This document shows positions 26,213-34,796 of a stretch of 64,000 bases of DNA, one piece after another (positions within the stretch are counted from its first letter, which is position 1; the number at the start of each line of letters is the position of its first letter). The stretch is from contig JADBYT010000002.1 in the NCBI GenBank assembly GCA_020402865.1, forward strand, positions 310,001 through 374,000, in the 5' to 3' direction. The position numbers and the translations under genes are program-made. Source of the stretch: Bacteroidota bacterium. Its GTDB lineage: Bacteria > Bacteroidota > Bacteroidia > Palsa-965. Under the pieces are notes generated by a model. The model was not told the DNA's origin. It was given only the letters and a program-made list of their open reading frames with translations, and searched no databases.

Positions 26213-27028
26213 ATGAACCGTGCCCAGCTTTTTGAGCAAATATCCCAGCGCAAAAGTTTTTTGTGCGTAGGTCTTGATACAGACAGTGCCAAACTACCGC
26301 CGCATCTGCTCAGTCACCCCGATCCGGTGGCCGAGTTTAACCGGCAGATAATAGAAGCTACTGCCGAGTATTGTGTGGCCTACAAGCCCAACCTGGCATT
26401 TTATGAGGCCGATGGTATAAAAGGTATGCAAAGCCTGCAGGCCACTATGCAGCATATACCCGCCACGCATTTTACCATAGCCGATGCCAAGCGGGGCGAT
26501 ATTGGCAACACATCAGCCATGTATGCGCGTTCGTTTTTCGGGCACTACGGGTTTGATTCGGTAACCGTGGCACCCTACATGGGCAGCGATTCGGTAAAGC
26601 CTTTTCTGGGCTACGAAGGCAAGTGGGTAATATTGCTTGCGCTCACCTCAAACGAAGGCGCGGCCGATTTTCAATTTGAAACACTACAAAGTGGCGGGCA
26701 ATTGTATGAGAAAGTGCTTCGCACCTCGCAGCAATGGGGCACAGCCGATAATCTGATGTATGTGGTAGGCGCCACCAAGGCCGATAAGCTGGCTCATATA
26801 CGCACCCTTGTGCCTGATCATTTTTTACTGGTTCCCGGCGTGGGCGCCCAGGGCGGAAGCCTTGCCGAAGTGGCGCTGTATGGTATGAATAAACAGTGTG
26901 GCCTGTTGGTAAATGCATCGCGCAGTATTTTATATGCATCAAATGGCGAAGACTTTGCCGATAAAGCCCGCGAAGAAGCCAAACGAATGCAGCAGGAAAT
27001 GGAAATTTTACTCGATAAGTACTGCTGA
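26213..27028 (+). CDS. pyrF: Orotidine 5'-phosphate decarboxylase (type 2)
   Basis: A 271-residue decarboxylase of the longer type-2 form. [14 protein letters not shown] at the start, [11 protein letters not shown] near residue 60 and the active-site motif [20 protein letters not shown] (about residue 92) with the catalytic Asp/Lys are visible, and [12 protein letters not shown] forms the phosphate loop. It converts OMP to UMP in pyrimidine synthesis. The gene starts 11 bp after prfA. No terminator is obvious in the 214 bases that follow, which hold no gene. Confidence 0.95.
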   Translation: MNRAQLFEQISQRKSFLCVGLDTDSAKLPPHLLSHPDPVAEFNRQIIEATAEYCVAYKPNLAFYEADGIKGMQSLQATMQHIPATHFTIADAKRGDIGNTSAMYARSFFGHYGFDSVTVAPYMGSDSVKPFLGYEGKWVILLALTSNEGAADFQFETLQSGGQLYEKVLRTSQQWGTADNLMYVVGATKADKLAHIRTLVPDHFLLVPGVGAQGGSLAEVALYGMNKQCGLLVNASRSILYASNGEDFADKAREEAKRMQQEMEILLDKYC

Positions 27029-27242
27029 GCATTTTTTGTTACAGAATAAAGTGTTGTTGGTATTGCTTGGTTAATAGTGGTTTACGCGCCAAGAGCCTGC
27101 GTGTAGCCGTTTGTATTCGTTTGTAATCGAATAATTTATTGAAAGGACTTGACAGAGGGTATTGGCAGGGCTTAGCTTTGTGGAAGTTTATTGGATAGGA
27201 TTTAAGTTTTGTATAGTATGTATTTATTAAATAGAATTTCAA

Positions 27243-28553
27243 ATGACAGAGGATTTTCTCCACTATATATGGAAAACCCGCCAGTATAATCCATCACATC
27301 TAATCACTTCTCAGGGAGAGCTTGTGCAGGTTATTGATCCCGGCACACACAACAAAGATTCAGGGCCTGATTTTTTTAATGCCCGGCTTAAAATAGGTAC
27401 GCACTACTGGGCCGGTAATGTAGAAATCCACATCCGCACAAGTGACTGGCTTCGGCACGGGCACCAGTTTGATGCAGCTTACAACAATGTGGTGTTGCAT
27501 GTGGTTTACGACGATGATTCTTCGGCACCGGGCATCAGGCAGCTCATGCCCGCACATACCCCTACACTTGCGCTTAAGGGCCGTTTGGAAAACGATTTAT
27601 TTGCCCGTTACGAGTACTTTCTGGCCAGCCACAAGTGGATACCCTGTGCATCTGAACTTGGGCAGGTGCCCGCAATTATTACTACGGGCTGGCTTGCGCG
27701 GCTCATGGCGGAGCGGCTTGAAATAAAAGTAAGCACTATAAAACAAGAGCTTGAACAAACCGGTATGGATTGGGAGCTTGCATTCTACCGCATGCTGCTG
27801 CGTAGTTTTGGCACGCGCGTAAATGCCGAGCCTTTTTCATGGCTTGCGCGCAGCCTGCCGTGGCATCTGCTTGCGCGCAAACAGGATCAGCCCGAGGTTC
27901 TGGAGGCACTTTTGCTGGGGCAGGCCGGTTTACTCCCCGAGTTTCCACCCGACGACTATTGCCGCACACTCAGTCAAACGTATCAAAGCTTTTGTGTCTT
28001 GCACAAGCTGCAGCCTCAGCCCGGCCACAACTGGAAGCATCTGCGTATGCGCCCGGCCAATTTCCCGGCGGTGAGGCTGGCCCAGCTGGCCGCAATTATG
28101 CACAAAACCCCACGCCTGTTTCAAAAACTACTTGTTTGTGATACCCCCCAAGAGGCGCTGGCCCTGTTTAACGTTCAAGCAGGTGAGTACTGGCGCACCC
28201 ATTTTATTCCCGGTTTGGTGGCGGCGCCCTCCAACAAAAAGCCCGGCACACAAATGCAACTACTCATTCTCATTAATGTAGTTATTCCATTTATGTTTAC
28301 ACGCGGCACACTGCTCGATGAACCCCGTCTCAAAGAAAAAGCCATGAATTGGTTTGAAGCTTTGCAACCCGAGCAAAACAACCTCATCGGCCAGTGGAAA
28401 AAGCAGGGCCTGTGTGCCACAAATGCCACTGAAAGTCAGGCACTTATTCACCTGCATAAAAACTATTGCAGCCATAAAATGTGCCTTAACTGCACAATCG
28501 GGCGCTATTTGCTGGAAGCCCCGCTTAAAGCGGCAGTTAGAAAAGCAGGTTAG
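27243..28553 (+). CDS. DUF2851 family protein
   Basis: A 436-residue member of the DUF2851 family, recognised from MTEDFLHYIWKTRQYNP, GPDFFNARLKIG and NVEIHIRTSDWLRHGH in the first 90 residues. The family is common in Bacteroidota and of unknown function; the N-terminal pattern of conserved His, Asp and Glu (DPGTHNKDSGPDFFNA, VEIH) looks like a metal-dependent nuclease-type site, but that is only a resemblance. A C-terminal CSHKMCLNCTIG cluster with three cysteines may bind metal. Start ATG at 27243 in an A/T-rich leader. No signal peptide, so probably cytoplasmic. Confidence 0.85.
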   Translation: MTEDFLHYIWKTRQYNPSHLITSQGELVQVIDPGTHNKDSGPDFFNARLKIGTHYWAGNVEIHIRTSDWLRHGHQFDAAYNNVVLHVVYDDDSSAPGIRQLMPAHTPTLALKGRLENDLFARYEYFLASHKWIPCASELGQVPAIITTGWLARLMAERLEIKVSTIKQELEQTGMDWELAFYRMLLRSFGTRVNAEPFSWLARSLPWHLLARKQDQPEVLEALLLGQAGLLPEFPPDDYCRTLSQTYQSFCVLHKLQPQPGHNWKHLRMRPANFPAVRLAQLAAIMHKTPRLFQKLLVCDTPQEALALFNVQAGEYWRTHFIPGLVAAPSNKKPGTQMQLLILINVVIPFMFTRGTLLDEPRLKEKAMNWFEALQPEQNNLIGQWKKQGLCATNATESQALIHLHKNYCSHKMCLNCTIGRYLLEAPLKAAVRKAG

Positions 28554-28798
28554 CTTACTGTAGCTGCAGAAAGTTTTAAAGCGGGTATTGTCCGGCTATT
28601 TCACACAACATACATACATGATCAGTATGTAAACAAATGCTTGTTTTGAGAATGATGCAATTCGTCTTTAAATTATCAGGACTATTTGTAAATAATGAGG
28701 GGTGAATAATTCATCTTATCAAACGAATCTCCGTAAAACCGATTTCACAGCACATTAAATATTTGCATCATTCCCTGAATACATTGTACATTAATGCT

Positions 28799-30559
28799 AT
28801 GAAGCAACTCGCGCTGTTTTTTGTGTTCCTTTTTTGGGCTAACAAAGCCGTTGCAGCCGTATGGTTTGCATCGCCATCCGGCAGTAGTTCAGCATCAGGG
28901 AGCATGGCTTCACCGTGGGATTTGCAAACGGCGCTTTCACACCCCATGCCTTTGCTGGCCGGTGATACGCTCTATTTGCGCGGAGGGATTTATTCAGGCA
29001 ACTATGTAAGTGCTCTAACGGGTAGTCCGGGCAATTACATTGTAGTTATGCCTTATTCCGGCGAGCGGGCCACCCTGGCAGATAACCGGCAATATGCATC
29101 AGGCGCCACATTACAGGTAAACGGCGCGTGGACAATTTATCAGGATTTCGAAGTCACCAATACAACGTCAATCCGTAGCAGTACATCCTCCTCTTCATTC
29201 AGGCCAATGGGTGTGCAGGCTCAGGGAGCTCACTGCAAATTCATTCATTTGGTGATACATGATACGGGGCACGGTTTTGGTTTTTGGAAAGAAGCAGTTG
29301 ATGCCGAAATTTATGGCTGTCTGATCTATAATTGCGGCACTTCAAACAGTATTGGTAACTACATTACGCACGGGCATGGTATATACACGCAAAACGATAG
29401 CGGGGTAAAACATATCAGCCACAATATTATTTTCAATCAATTTGGTTTTGGCATACATCTCTATCCCAATCCGGGGCATGTGCGGGGCTTTGAGCTCAAC
29501 GGCAATATGCTTTTTCATAATGGGATTTTAACAGATACCGGTTTCAGGTTAAATAACCTACTTGTTGAAACCTATGCGCCCTATCAGGCTACAGACATAC
29601 GCATAGCCCGCAATTTTACGTATGATAAGGATACGGGTTATATTCATACCAGTTTGTATGATTTTGATGTACTAGCGGGTACACCCGCTTCTTCTTACGG
29701 TTCATTGGAGATAGACAGTAACTATTTCGCCGGAAATGGCCGGGCTGGTCTGGCTGTAATTAATTGGGATACAGCACAGGTGCAGTTTAATCATACATTT
29801 TATAGAAGTGGTACTGCGGCAGCCCTTTTCCCGGGAGGTAGTAGCTATGCTTGGAACAACAACACGTATTTCGGTACTATGCCCGGCGGGCAGTTTGCTT
29901 TCCAGTCGGGCCAGCCGTCGCCGTTTGCAAGCTGGGTGCAGCAAAGCGGGTTTGATATTAACAGCACATATACCAATTCAATACCAACGGGTACAGTAGT
30001 TTTTCAACAGGCAGACCAGTATGAAGCAGGGCGTTCCATGCTCATCGTATATAACTGGGCGATGCAGCCAGCCGTGTCAGTTAGCCTGCAGGGATTAGCC
30101 AATGGCGATGCCTTTGAAGTTGTGGATGCGCAAAATTATTACGGTCCTCCGGTGTATAGCGGCGTTTTCAATACGGCTTCGCCCTCAATCATGCTGCCAC
30201 TTCAGCACACGCAGGTGGCAGTTCCGCTGGGCTGGAATGCTGTACCGCATACCAGCAGGCAGTTCAACTGTTTTATTGTACGCAAAGCATTGGGCACGGC
30301 TGTGCAGGCTGCTCCGGCTATGCAGCCTTTATACATATATCCGGTGCCCGCATCAGATATTGTAATGCTGCAATTTGAGCCGGAGCCGGAAGCCGAAATA
30401 CGGGTATTAGATACATCTGGCCGGGAGGTGCTTCAGTATTACATACCTCAAGGCCAAAGCAGGTGTACCCTGTCTGTGGCAGGCCTTGCACGCGGGGCAT
30501 ATTTTATGGAGTACCGCTCGGCCAGAAATAGAACAATACAAAAACTGGTGTTGCAATGA
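28799..30559 (+). CDS. Secreted right-handed beta-helix protein with T9SS sorting domain
   Basis: A 586-residue secreted protein. Signal peptide MKQLALFFVFLFWANKAVAA; then GDTLYLRGGIYSGNY and a series of short beta-helix turns (residues about 60-330, for example GHGIYTQNDSGVKHISHNII and FGIHLYPNPGH) as in pectate-lyase-like parallel beta-helix proteins. A beta-sandwich domain follows, and the last 75 residues are a sorting domain with YIYPVPASDIVMLQF, LDTSGREVLQYY and LARGAYFMEYRS. Enzymatic residues of a lyase or hydrolase are not clearly recognisable, so binding or cleaving of a surface polysaccharide is a guess. The frame is open 12 codons upstream, but the ATG at 28799 starts the signal peptide. 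Confidence 0.8.
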   Translation: MKQLALFFVFLFWANKAVAAVWFASPSGSSSASGSMASPWDLQTALSHPMPLLAGDTLYLRGGIYSGNYVSALTGSPGNYIVVMPYSGERATLADNRQYASGATLQVNGAWTIYQDFEVTNTTSIRSSTSSSSFRPMGVQAQGAHCKFIHLVIHDTGHGFGFWKEAVDAEIYGCLIYNCGTSNSIGNYITHGHGIYTQNDSGVKHISHNIIFNQFGFGIHLYPNPGHVRGFELNGNMLFHNGILTDTGFRLNNLLVETYAPYQATDIRIARNFTYDKDTGYIHTSLYDFDVLAGTPASSYGSLEIDSNYFAGNGRAGLAVINWDTAQVQFNHTFYRSGTAAALFPGGSSYAWNNNTYFGTMPGGQFAFQSGQPSPFASWVQQSGFDINSTYTNSIPTGTVVFQQADQYEAGRSMLIVYNWAMQPAVSVSLQGLANGDAFEVVDAQNYYGPPVYSGVFNTASPSIMLPLQHTQVAVPLGWNAVPHTSRQFNCFIVRKALGTAVQAAPAMQPLYIYPVPASDIVMLQFEPEPEAEIRVLDTSGREVLQYYIPQGQSRCTLSVAGLARGAYFMEYRSARNRTIQKLVLQ

Positions 30560-30809
30560 GAGGCTGCTTAAATAATCATCATTTGGATTTTTTATGGCCT
30601 GTTTTTCCTCATCCGGTGTTAAGTTTTTTGTTAATTCACTTCAAGTGTCGTCTTTCCCGCTATTTCAGCAGGACGCCATGTCTGAGAAAAAATCGGCTCA
30701 CCACAAACCTCGAAAACGCATTTTAAACAGCCTCGGAAATTAAAATCTGTTTTTCGTTAGCAGGCATCATTTCTTTGCAAAGTCTTTTTTTCTTAAATTA
30801 GTGATGATT

Positions 30810-30817
30810 AGCTTTGC
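30810..30817 (+). promoter_or_regulatory. -7 promoter element of the pspC-like gene
   Basis: Exact TAGCTTTG, 21 bases before the ATG at 30839. The 279-bp gap upstream otherwise shows no supported gene. Confidence 0.5.
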
Positions 30818-30838
30818 ACTACCAAACACATCCGGTAT

Positions 30839-31084
30839 ATGACAGGTATTCCATTCATCGATCGTATTGCATCATGGTTTGAACAACAAGCCTTTGGTGT
30901 ATGCACCTGGTGGGGGAAAAAACTGGGCATCAGGCCCACCCGCATCAGGATGTATTTCATCTATCTCTCGTTTTTTACCGTAGGTTCGCCGGTAATTCTG
31001 TATTTCATAATGGCATTTTTTCTCGAGCATAAAGAGTTTTTCCCTTTTCGTCGTAAACGCCGTTCAAGTGTTTGGGAGTTGTAG
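30839..31084 (+). CDS. PspC-domain small membrane protein
   Basis: An 81-residue protein with the PspC-domain pattern: GVCTWWGKKLGIRPTRIRMY (a GVC..ahyfgidptlvRl-like motif) followed by one membrane segment (FIYLSFFTVGSPVILYFIMA) and a basic tail (RRKRRSSVWEL). PspC in enterobacteria senses envelope stress with PspB; stand-alone PspC-domain proteins are widespread in Bacteroidota with no defined role. The start of a potassium channel gene lies 42 bases after its stop, so they may be co-transcribed. Confidence 0.75.
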   Translation: MTGIPFIDRIASWFEQQAFGVCTWWGKKLGIRPTRIRMYFIYLSFFTVGSPVILYFIMAFFLEHKEFFPFRRKRRSSVWEL

Positions 31085-31126
31085 GCACAGGATGCCCATT
31101 TGTTAAGCCATCCTCAACTCGCAACA

Positions 31127-32146
31127 ATGCTTCCTTTTCAGCAATTCCGTAAATTATATATCACCGCGTGTCTGCTCTTGCTCGTAATTTTCGGAGGCAC
31201 GTTCGGGTTTTTGCTGCTTAACCCGAAATATACATTCATAGAGGCGTTATACATGACCGTAATCACCATTGGTACGGTTGGGTTCCGTGAAGTATATAAT
31301 CCCTCCCCTCCGGAAAAGGTATTTATCATTTTTCTTATCGTAACCGGTTTTGGTATTTTTGCATATGCCATTACCACACTCACGGTGTATGTAATGGATG
31401 GCGAGTTTGGCCGCTACTATAAAACCTACAAAACGGTGAATGCAATTAATGAGTTAGAGGGGCACGTAATTATTTGCGGCTATGGTCGCAATGGCCGGCA
31501 GGCTGCCCATGTGCTGAAAAAGCACAGCAAACGTTTTGTGGTAATTGAAAGCAGACAGGAAGTAGTGGATACACTGCTCAGTCACCGCCATTCTGATCTA
31601 GTGGTGAAAGGAGATGCCACACAGGATGAAGTGCTCGAAAAAGCCGGTATTCAACGCGCATCGGCACTAATTACCACACTGCCTGTTGATGCGGATAACC
31701 TCTTTATTGTACTAACGGCCCGCTCGCTCAGGTCAAACCTTACCATTATCAGTCGCGCCTCTGATGATAATTCAGACAAAAAGCTTAAAACGGCCGGAGC
31801 TAACAATGTAATCATGCCCGACAGGATTGGCGGCGCACATATGGCTTCGCTTGTACTGAAGCCTGATGTAATTGAGTTTGTGGATTTTATTACCGGACAG
31901 GGTGGCCCGGATATCAACCTTGAAGAAATTACTTACGAAAGTTTGCCCGAACATTTGCGCAACCGCAGCATACGTGAACTTGAAATACGCAATCGCTCCG
32001 GCGCAAATATTGTGGGTTTCAAATCGGGAAGCGGTGAGTATGTAATTAACCCCTCGCCCGAAACACCTTTTTTGCCCGACGGCAAGTTGTTTGTGCTGGG
32101 CACCCCCGAACAGATTACCAAACTCAAGGCGCTGTTAGCTCACTAA
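31127..32146 (+). CDS. Two-transmembrane K+ channel with RCK (TrkA-N/TrkA-C) domain
   Basis: A 339-residue protein: two membrane segments (ITACLLLLVIFGGTFGFLLL and FIIFLIVTGFGIFAYAIT) around the pore helix and selectivity filter TVITIGTVGFREV, then a cytoplasmic RCK module with the Rossmann loop GHVIICGYGRNGRQAA, VVKGDATQDEVLEKAGI and a TrkA-C domain (about residues 255-335). The architecture is that of MthK-type channels gated by ligand binding to the RCK domain. The filter reads TVGFRE instead of TVGYGD, a variant I recognise from Bacteroidota. A TTG at 31100 also opens the frame; the ATG at 31127 is preferred. Followed 10 bp later by an SDR gene. Confidence 0.88.
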   Translation: MLPFQQFRKLYITACLLLLVIFGGTFGFLLLNPKYTFIEALYMTVITIGTVGFREVYNPSPPEKVFIIFLIVTGFGIFAYAITTLTVYVMDGEFGRYYKTYKTVNAINELEGHVIICGYGRNGRQAAHVLKKHSKRFVVIESRQEVVDTLLSHRHSDLVVKGDATQDEVLEKAGIQRASALITTLPVDADNLFIVLTARSLRSNLTIISRASDDNSDKKLKTAGANNVIMPDRIGGAHMASLVLKPDVIEFVDFITGQGGPDINLEEITYESLPEHLRNRSIRELEIRNRSGANIVGFKSGSGEYVINPSPETPFLPDGKLFVLGTPEQITKLKALLAH

Positions 32147-32155
32147 CCGTGATGC

Positions 32156-33115
32156 ATGGCAGCAAAACATCTGCATATGCCCAAAACCATACTCATAACC
32201 GGAAGTAACGGCCTGCTTGGTCAGAAACTGGTGTACAACCTGCTTGGCCGTAACAAAAACGGCGCATCCTTTCATATTGTGGCTACTTCCAAAGGGCCCA
32301 ACCGGCTGCGCATTCAGGATGGTTATTCTTATGTGCCGCTAGATATTACCGATGCCGGTGAAGTAAATAATGTATTTGCACAGTATCGTCCGGATGTGGT
32401 AATTAATACCGCCGCCATGACCAATGTGGATGCCTGTGAAACCCGGCGCGATGAAGCCCGGCTGCTTAATGTTGAAGCGGTATCGCATCAGCTTGCCGCG
32501 CTGGAAAGCCTGCAAACAGAAAGCTACCGGCCCCATTTCATTCATCTTTCAACCGACTTTATTTTCGATGGTGAGGCCGGCCCTTACCGCGAAGATGATA
32601 AGCCCAATCCGCTTAGCTGGTATGCACAAACCAAGCTCGATGCCGAGCATGCCGTAATGCAATCGGGTCTGCGCTGGGCCATTTTGCGCACCATCATTGT
32701 GTACGGCATTGCCGATTTTATGAGCCGCTCAAACGTGGTGCTCTGGGCACGCGAAGCATTGAGCAACGGTAAAGCCATAAACGTGGTAAACGACCAGTTT
32801 CGCACCCCCACGCTGGCCGAAGACCTTGCCGAAGGCTGCATACTTTGCGCCGAAAAAGAAGCGCAGGGCGTTTACCACGTATCAGGCAAAGATTTTATGA
32901 GCATACTCGAACTTGTGTATGCCGTGGCCGATTACTGGAACCTCGATAAATCGCTCATTACTCCCACACAATCGGCCACCATAAACCAGCCTGCACGCCG
33001 CCCGCCGCGCACAGGATTTGTGATAGACAAAGCCCGTGAGGCATTTGGCTACACACCACGCAGTTTCAGCGAAGGACTGGCTTTACTTGATTTGCAGCTG
33101 CAAAACGAGCAGTAA
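32156..33115 (+). CDS. RmlD-like extended SDR (dTDP-4-dehydrorhamnose-reductase-like NAD(P) protein)
   Basis: A 319-residue extended short-chain dehydrogenase. Rossmann motif TGSNGLLGQK near the start, VVINTAAMTNVDACE (residues about 80-95), LSTDFIFDGEAGPY and the YxxxK pair in SWYAQTKLDAE (about 160), in the RmlD/RfbD-like order. The true substrate is uncertain because the rest of a rhamnose operon is absent. Ten bases separate it from the channel gene. A second ATG at 32177 (MPKTILITG) is an equally likely start. Convergent with the following gene, with 5 bases between stops. Confidence 0.8.
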   Translation: MAAKHLHMPKTILITGSNGLLGQKLVYNLLGRNKNGASFHIVATSKGPNRLRIQDGYSYVPLDITDAGEVNNVFAQYRPDVVINTAAMTNVDACETRRDEARLLNVEAVSHQLAALESLQTESYRPHFIHLSTDFIFDGEAGPYREDDKPNPLSWYAQTKLDAEHAVMQSGLRWAILRTIIVYGIADFMSRSNVVLWAREALSNGKAINVVNDQFRTPTLAEDLAEGCILCAEKEAQGVYHVSGKDFMSILELVYAVADYWNLDKSLITPTQSATINQPARRPPRTGFVIDKAREAFGYTPRSFSEGLALLDLQLQNEQ

Positions 33116-33120
33116 GTGCT

Positions 33121-33798
33121 TTATTTGGCAGGAGAAAAGGGTAAGGATGACTTGTGAACGATAATGCGGAGTTTTCCGTCTTTGCCTTTTTTAAACACCC
33201 ACGTTTTATCCACCATTACTTCTTTGCCTGATTTATCGGTAACCCATACATTACCCATCGTTATGGCTATTGAACCATAAATCTGTATGCCTTCATTGTT
33301 TGATCCGGCATTGTCGTAGCGGGCTTTTACCCAGGGTGTTAATGCAAATCCTTTATCGTTCGGGTAATCCGGGTCGCCGCCAATGAAATAGGCAAGAGCT
33401 CCTTTTTTGTCGTTTCTGAAAGTCTGGTCGCCAAAAGCCAGAGTGGGTTTAAAAAACACTTTACCATAATCATAGTTGTAAGCGTCAGATAAAACCTGCT
33501 CGGCAAAGGCTTTGTAATCGCCACCCTCTTCCTTGAGCTGCCCAATTTTCACCAGCGCATCGCACCAGGCCTGCTGTGCCGCATTTACCTCCTCATAGGT
33601 AATAATTGTTTGAGCACCTTCTTCTACATACACCAGTCCGAGGTCATCAATTACTTTTTGTACTTCGGGTTTAGTAGTTACACCCTGAACAATGGCCTGA
33701 GTAATTGAGTCTTTTTTTTCTTTTAAAGTAGTTTCTGAGCATGAGACCAGTAAAATGGCGGAGCACAAAACCAGGGCTAAGATGTGTCTTACTTGCAT
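33121..33798 (-). CDS. Uncharacterised lipoprotein, probable NTF2/ketosteroid-isomerase-like fold
   Basis: A 225-residue lipoprotein. The signal MQVRHILALVLCSAILLVSC ends with the lipobox cysteine at about residue 20. The mature part starts with a helical region (VIDDLGLVYVEEGAQTIITY) and then FFKPTLAFGDQTFRNDKKGA, IYGSIAITMGNVWVTDKSGK and VDKTWVFKKGKDGKLRIIVH, the last resembling the C-terminal sheet of SnoaL/DUF4440-type NTF2-fold proteins. No enzyme activity can be assigned. An upstream in-frame extension without a signal peptide is not used. It faces the DUF2452 gene divergently across 134 bases. Confidence 0.6.
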   Translation of the reverse strand: MQVRHILALVLCSAILLVSCSETTLKEKKDSITQAIVQGVTTKPEVQKVIDDLGLVYVEEGAQTIITYEEVNAAQQAWCDALVKIGQLKEEGGDYKAFAEQVLSDAYNYDYGKVFFKPTLAFGDQTFRNDKKGALAYFIGGDPDYPNDKGFALTPWVKARYDNAGSNNEGIQIYGSIAITMGNVWVTDKSGKEVMVDKTWVFKKGKDGKLRIIVHKSSLPFSPAK

Positions 33799-33874
33799 AG
33801 ATATGAAATTTAGTTGCCTACTTTTTGTACAGTGTTCGGCTTGTCTGTATGGCATTTTGATAAACGATTCGTAT

Positions 33875-33882
33875 TATTTTTG
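33875..33882 (+). promoter_or_regulatory. -7 promoter element of the DUF2452 gene
   Basis: Exact TATTTTTG, 50 bases before the ATG at 33933, in the divergent spacer. A TTTTG at 33855-33859 is 15 bases upstream, shorter than the usual spacing. Confidence 0.4.
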
Positions 33883-33932
33883 TGATCAATACAGGCAAAG
33901 CAACATTCTGCGCATTTGCTTGTTCTTTTAGC

Positions 33933-34400
33933 ATGAGCGAAAACCAACCGGTTAACGAATCAATCGTAAATCCGATCGAAGCCTGGAAAACAGCATCCAA
34001 CCCGGGTTTGCTGCCTTATGCGCACACGGCCGGCAGCGCAATTATCCGGCCTATAGATAAAGGCCGTACCAAGGGCAATGCCATGCAGGCTATGTATGAG
34101 CAAACCAACCGGCAGCTCGATCAGATTCGAAAGCAGGTAGAGTTGCTTATGGCGCAGGCACAAGGCATTCACGACAGGGTAGAAATGTCTGAGCGTATTT
34201 ACAAGGCCGACATGAATTTCAAACCTGTAATCGGGCATATTTATCATTTGTATGAGCGGCGGAAAGATGGGAAAGATGTACTTTCTATGGTGTCGCCTGA
34301 AGAGTGGGGCGCAAATTCGCCGATGATCTGGCTTGCCACACTGCGTTTACTTGCTGATCATACGTGGGAAATTTCGGCGCAGGCCGAACACGTGGCGTAG
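33933..34400 (+). CDS. DUF2452 family protein
   Basis: A 155-residue cytoplasmic protein of the DUF2452 family, recognised from NPGLLPYAHTAGSAIIRP, DKGRTKGNAMQAMYEQTN and KPVIGHIYHLYERRKDGKD. The middle is helical and predicted to form a coiled coil (residues about 50-90, QLDQIRKQVELLMAQAQ). Function unknown. The frame is open from a GTG at 33882, but that codon sits on the -7 element, and the ATG at 33933 begins the conserved region. Convergent with the small SD-led gene (12 bases between stops). Confidence 0.8.
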   Translation: MSENQPVNESIVNPIEAWKTASNPGLLPYAHTAGSAIIRPIDKGRTKGNAMQAMYEQTNRQLDQIRKQVELLMAQAQGIHDRVEMSERIYKADMNFKPVIGHIYHLYERRKDGKDVLSMVSPEEWGANSPMIWLATLRLLADHTWEISAQAEHVA

Positions 34401-34412
34401 CAAATAAACTGC

Positions 34413-34679
34413 TCAGCTTATTTTCACGATGGCGTGAACCGGAATTACCCGGCCTCCCTTGAGTACCACGTGTTTATCTGTACAATGCCAGATTGTGGTT
34501 ACTACCTTACGGGTTCCCTCGCTGCACATAAATTCAATTGCCACCTTTACTTTATGCAGGTTGCTTGCCAGCACGGCATTTCCAATAGAACGCATACGTT
34601 CTGTACGTTCTGCTTCACTCGGCAGTACATCGTACTTCGGAAACCGCAATTCGGCAATTTGTTCTTTGCTTATTTCCAT
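34413..34679 (-). CDS. Conserved small Bacteroidota protein with a strong SD
   Basis: An 88-residue soluble protein: MEISKEQIAELRFPKYDVLP, then VKVAIEFMCSEGTRKVVTT and TIWHCTDKHVVLKGGRVIPV. I believe this matches a family of unknown function seen in many Bacteroidota, but I cannot name it. The C-terminal half looks like a small beta-sheet domain. No signal peptide or membrane segment. What distinguishes it is its translation start, a GGGGAGGT stretch 5 bases before the ATG, unlike almost every other gene in the window. It is convergent with the DUF2452 gene and lies 117 bases before the sensor kinase stop region. Confidence 0.65.
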   Translation of the reverse strand: MEISKEQIAELRFPKYDVLPSEAERTERMRSIGNAVLASNLHKVKVAIEFMCSEGTRKVVTTIWHCTDKHVVLKGGRVIPVHAIVKIS

Positions 34680-34683
34680 GATA

Positions 34684-34691
34684 ACCTCCCC
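34684..34691 (-). promoter_or_regulatory. Strong Shine-Dalgarno sequence of the 88-residue protein gene
   Basis: The minus strand reads GGGGAGGT; the GGAGG core lies 5 bases before the ATG at 34679. Bacteroidota mRNAs rarely carry such a site, so it is likely to be regulatory. Confidence 0.75.
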
Positions 34692-34796
34692 TTCACATCT
34701 GGTGAATTTATTCTACTACAATTACAAATATGCAACGCAATAGAAGGGAAGAAATGAAAGCAAAATTAAGAAGCAGGCAAACCGGTTAATGTCACA

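Noticed and set aside
30678-30743. A 21-codon basic reading frame (MSEKKSAHHKPRKRILN and onward) upstream of the pspC-like gene
   Set aside because: Too short, no promoter or ribosome site in front, and no support beyond an open frame.
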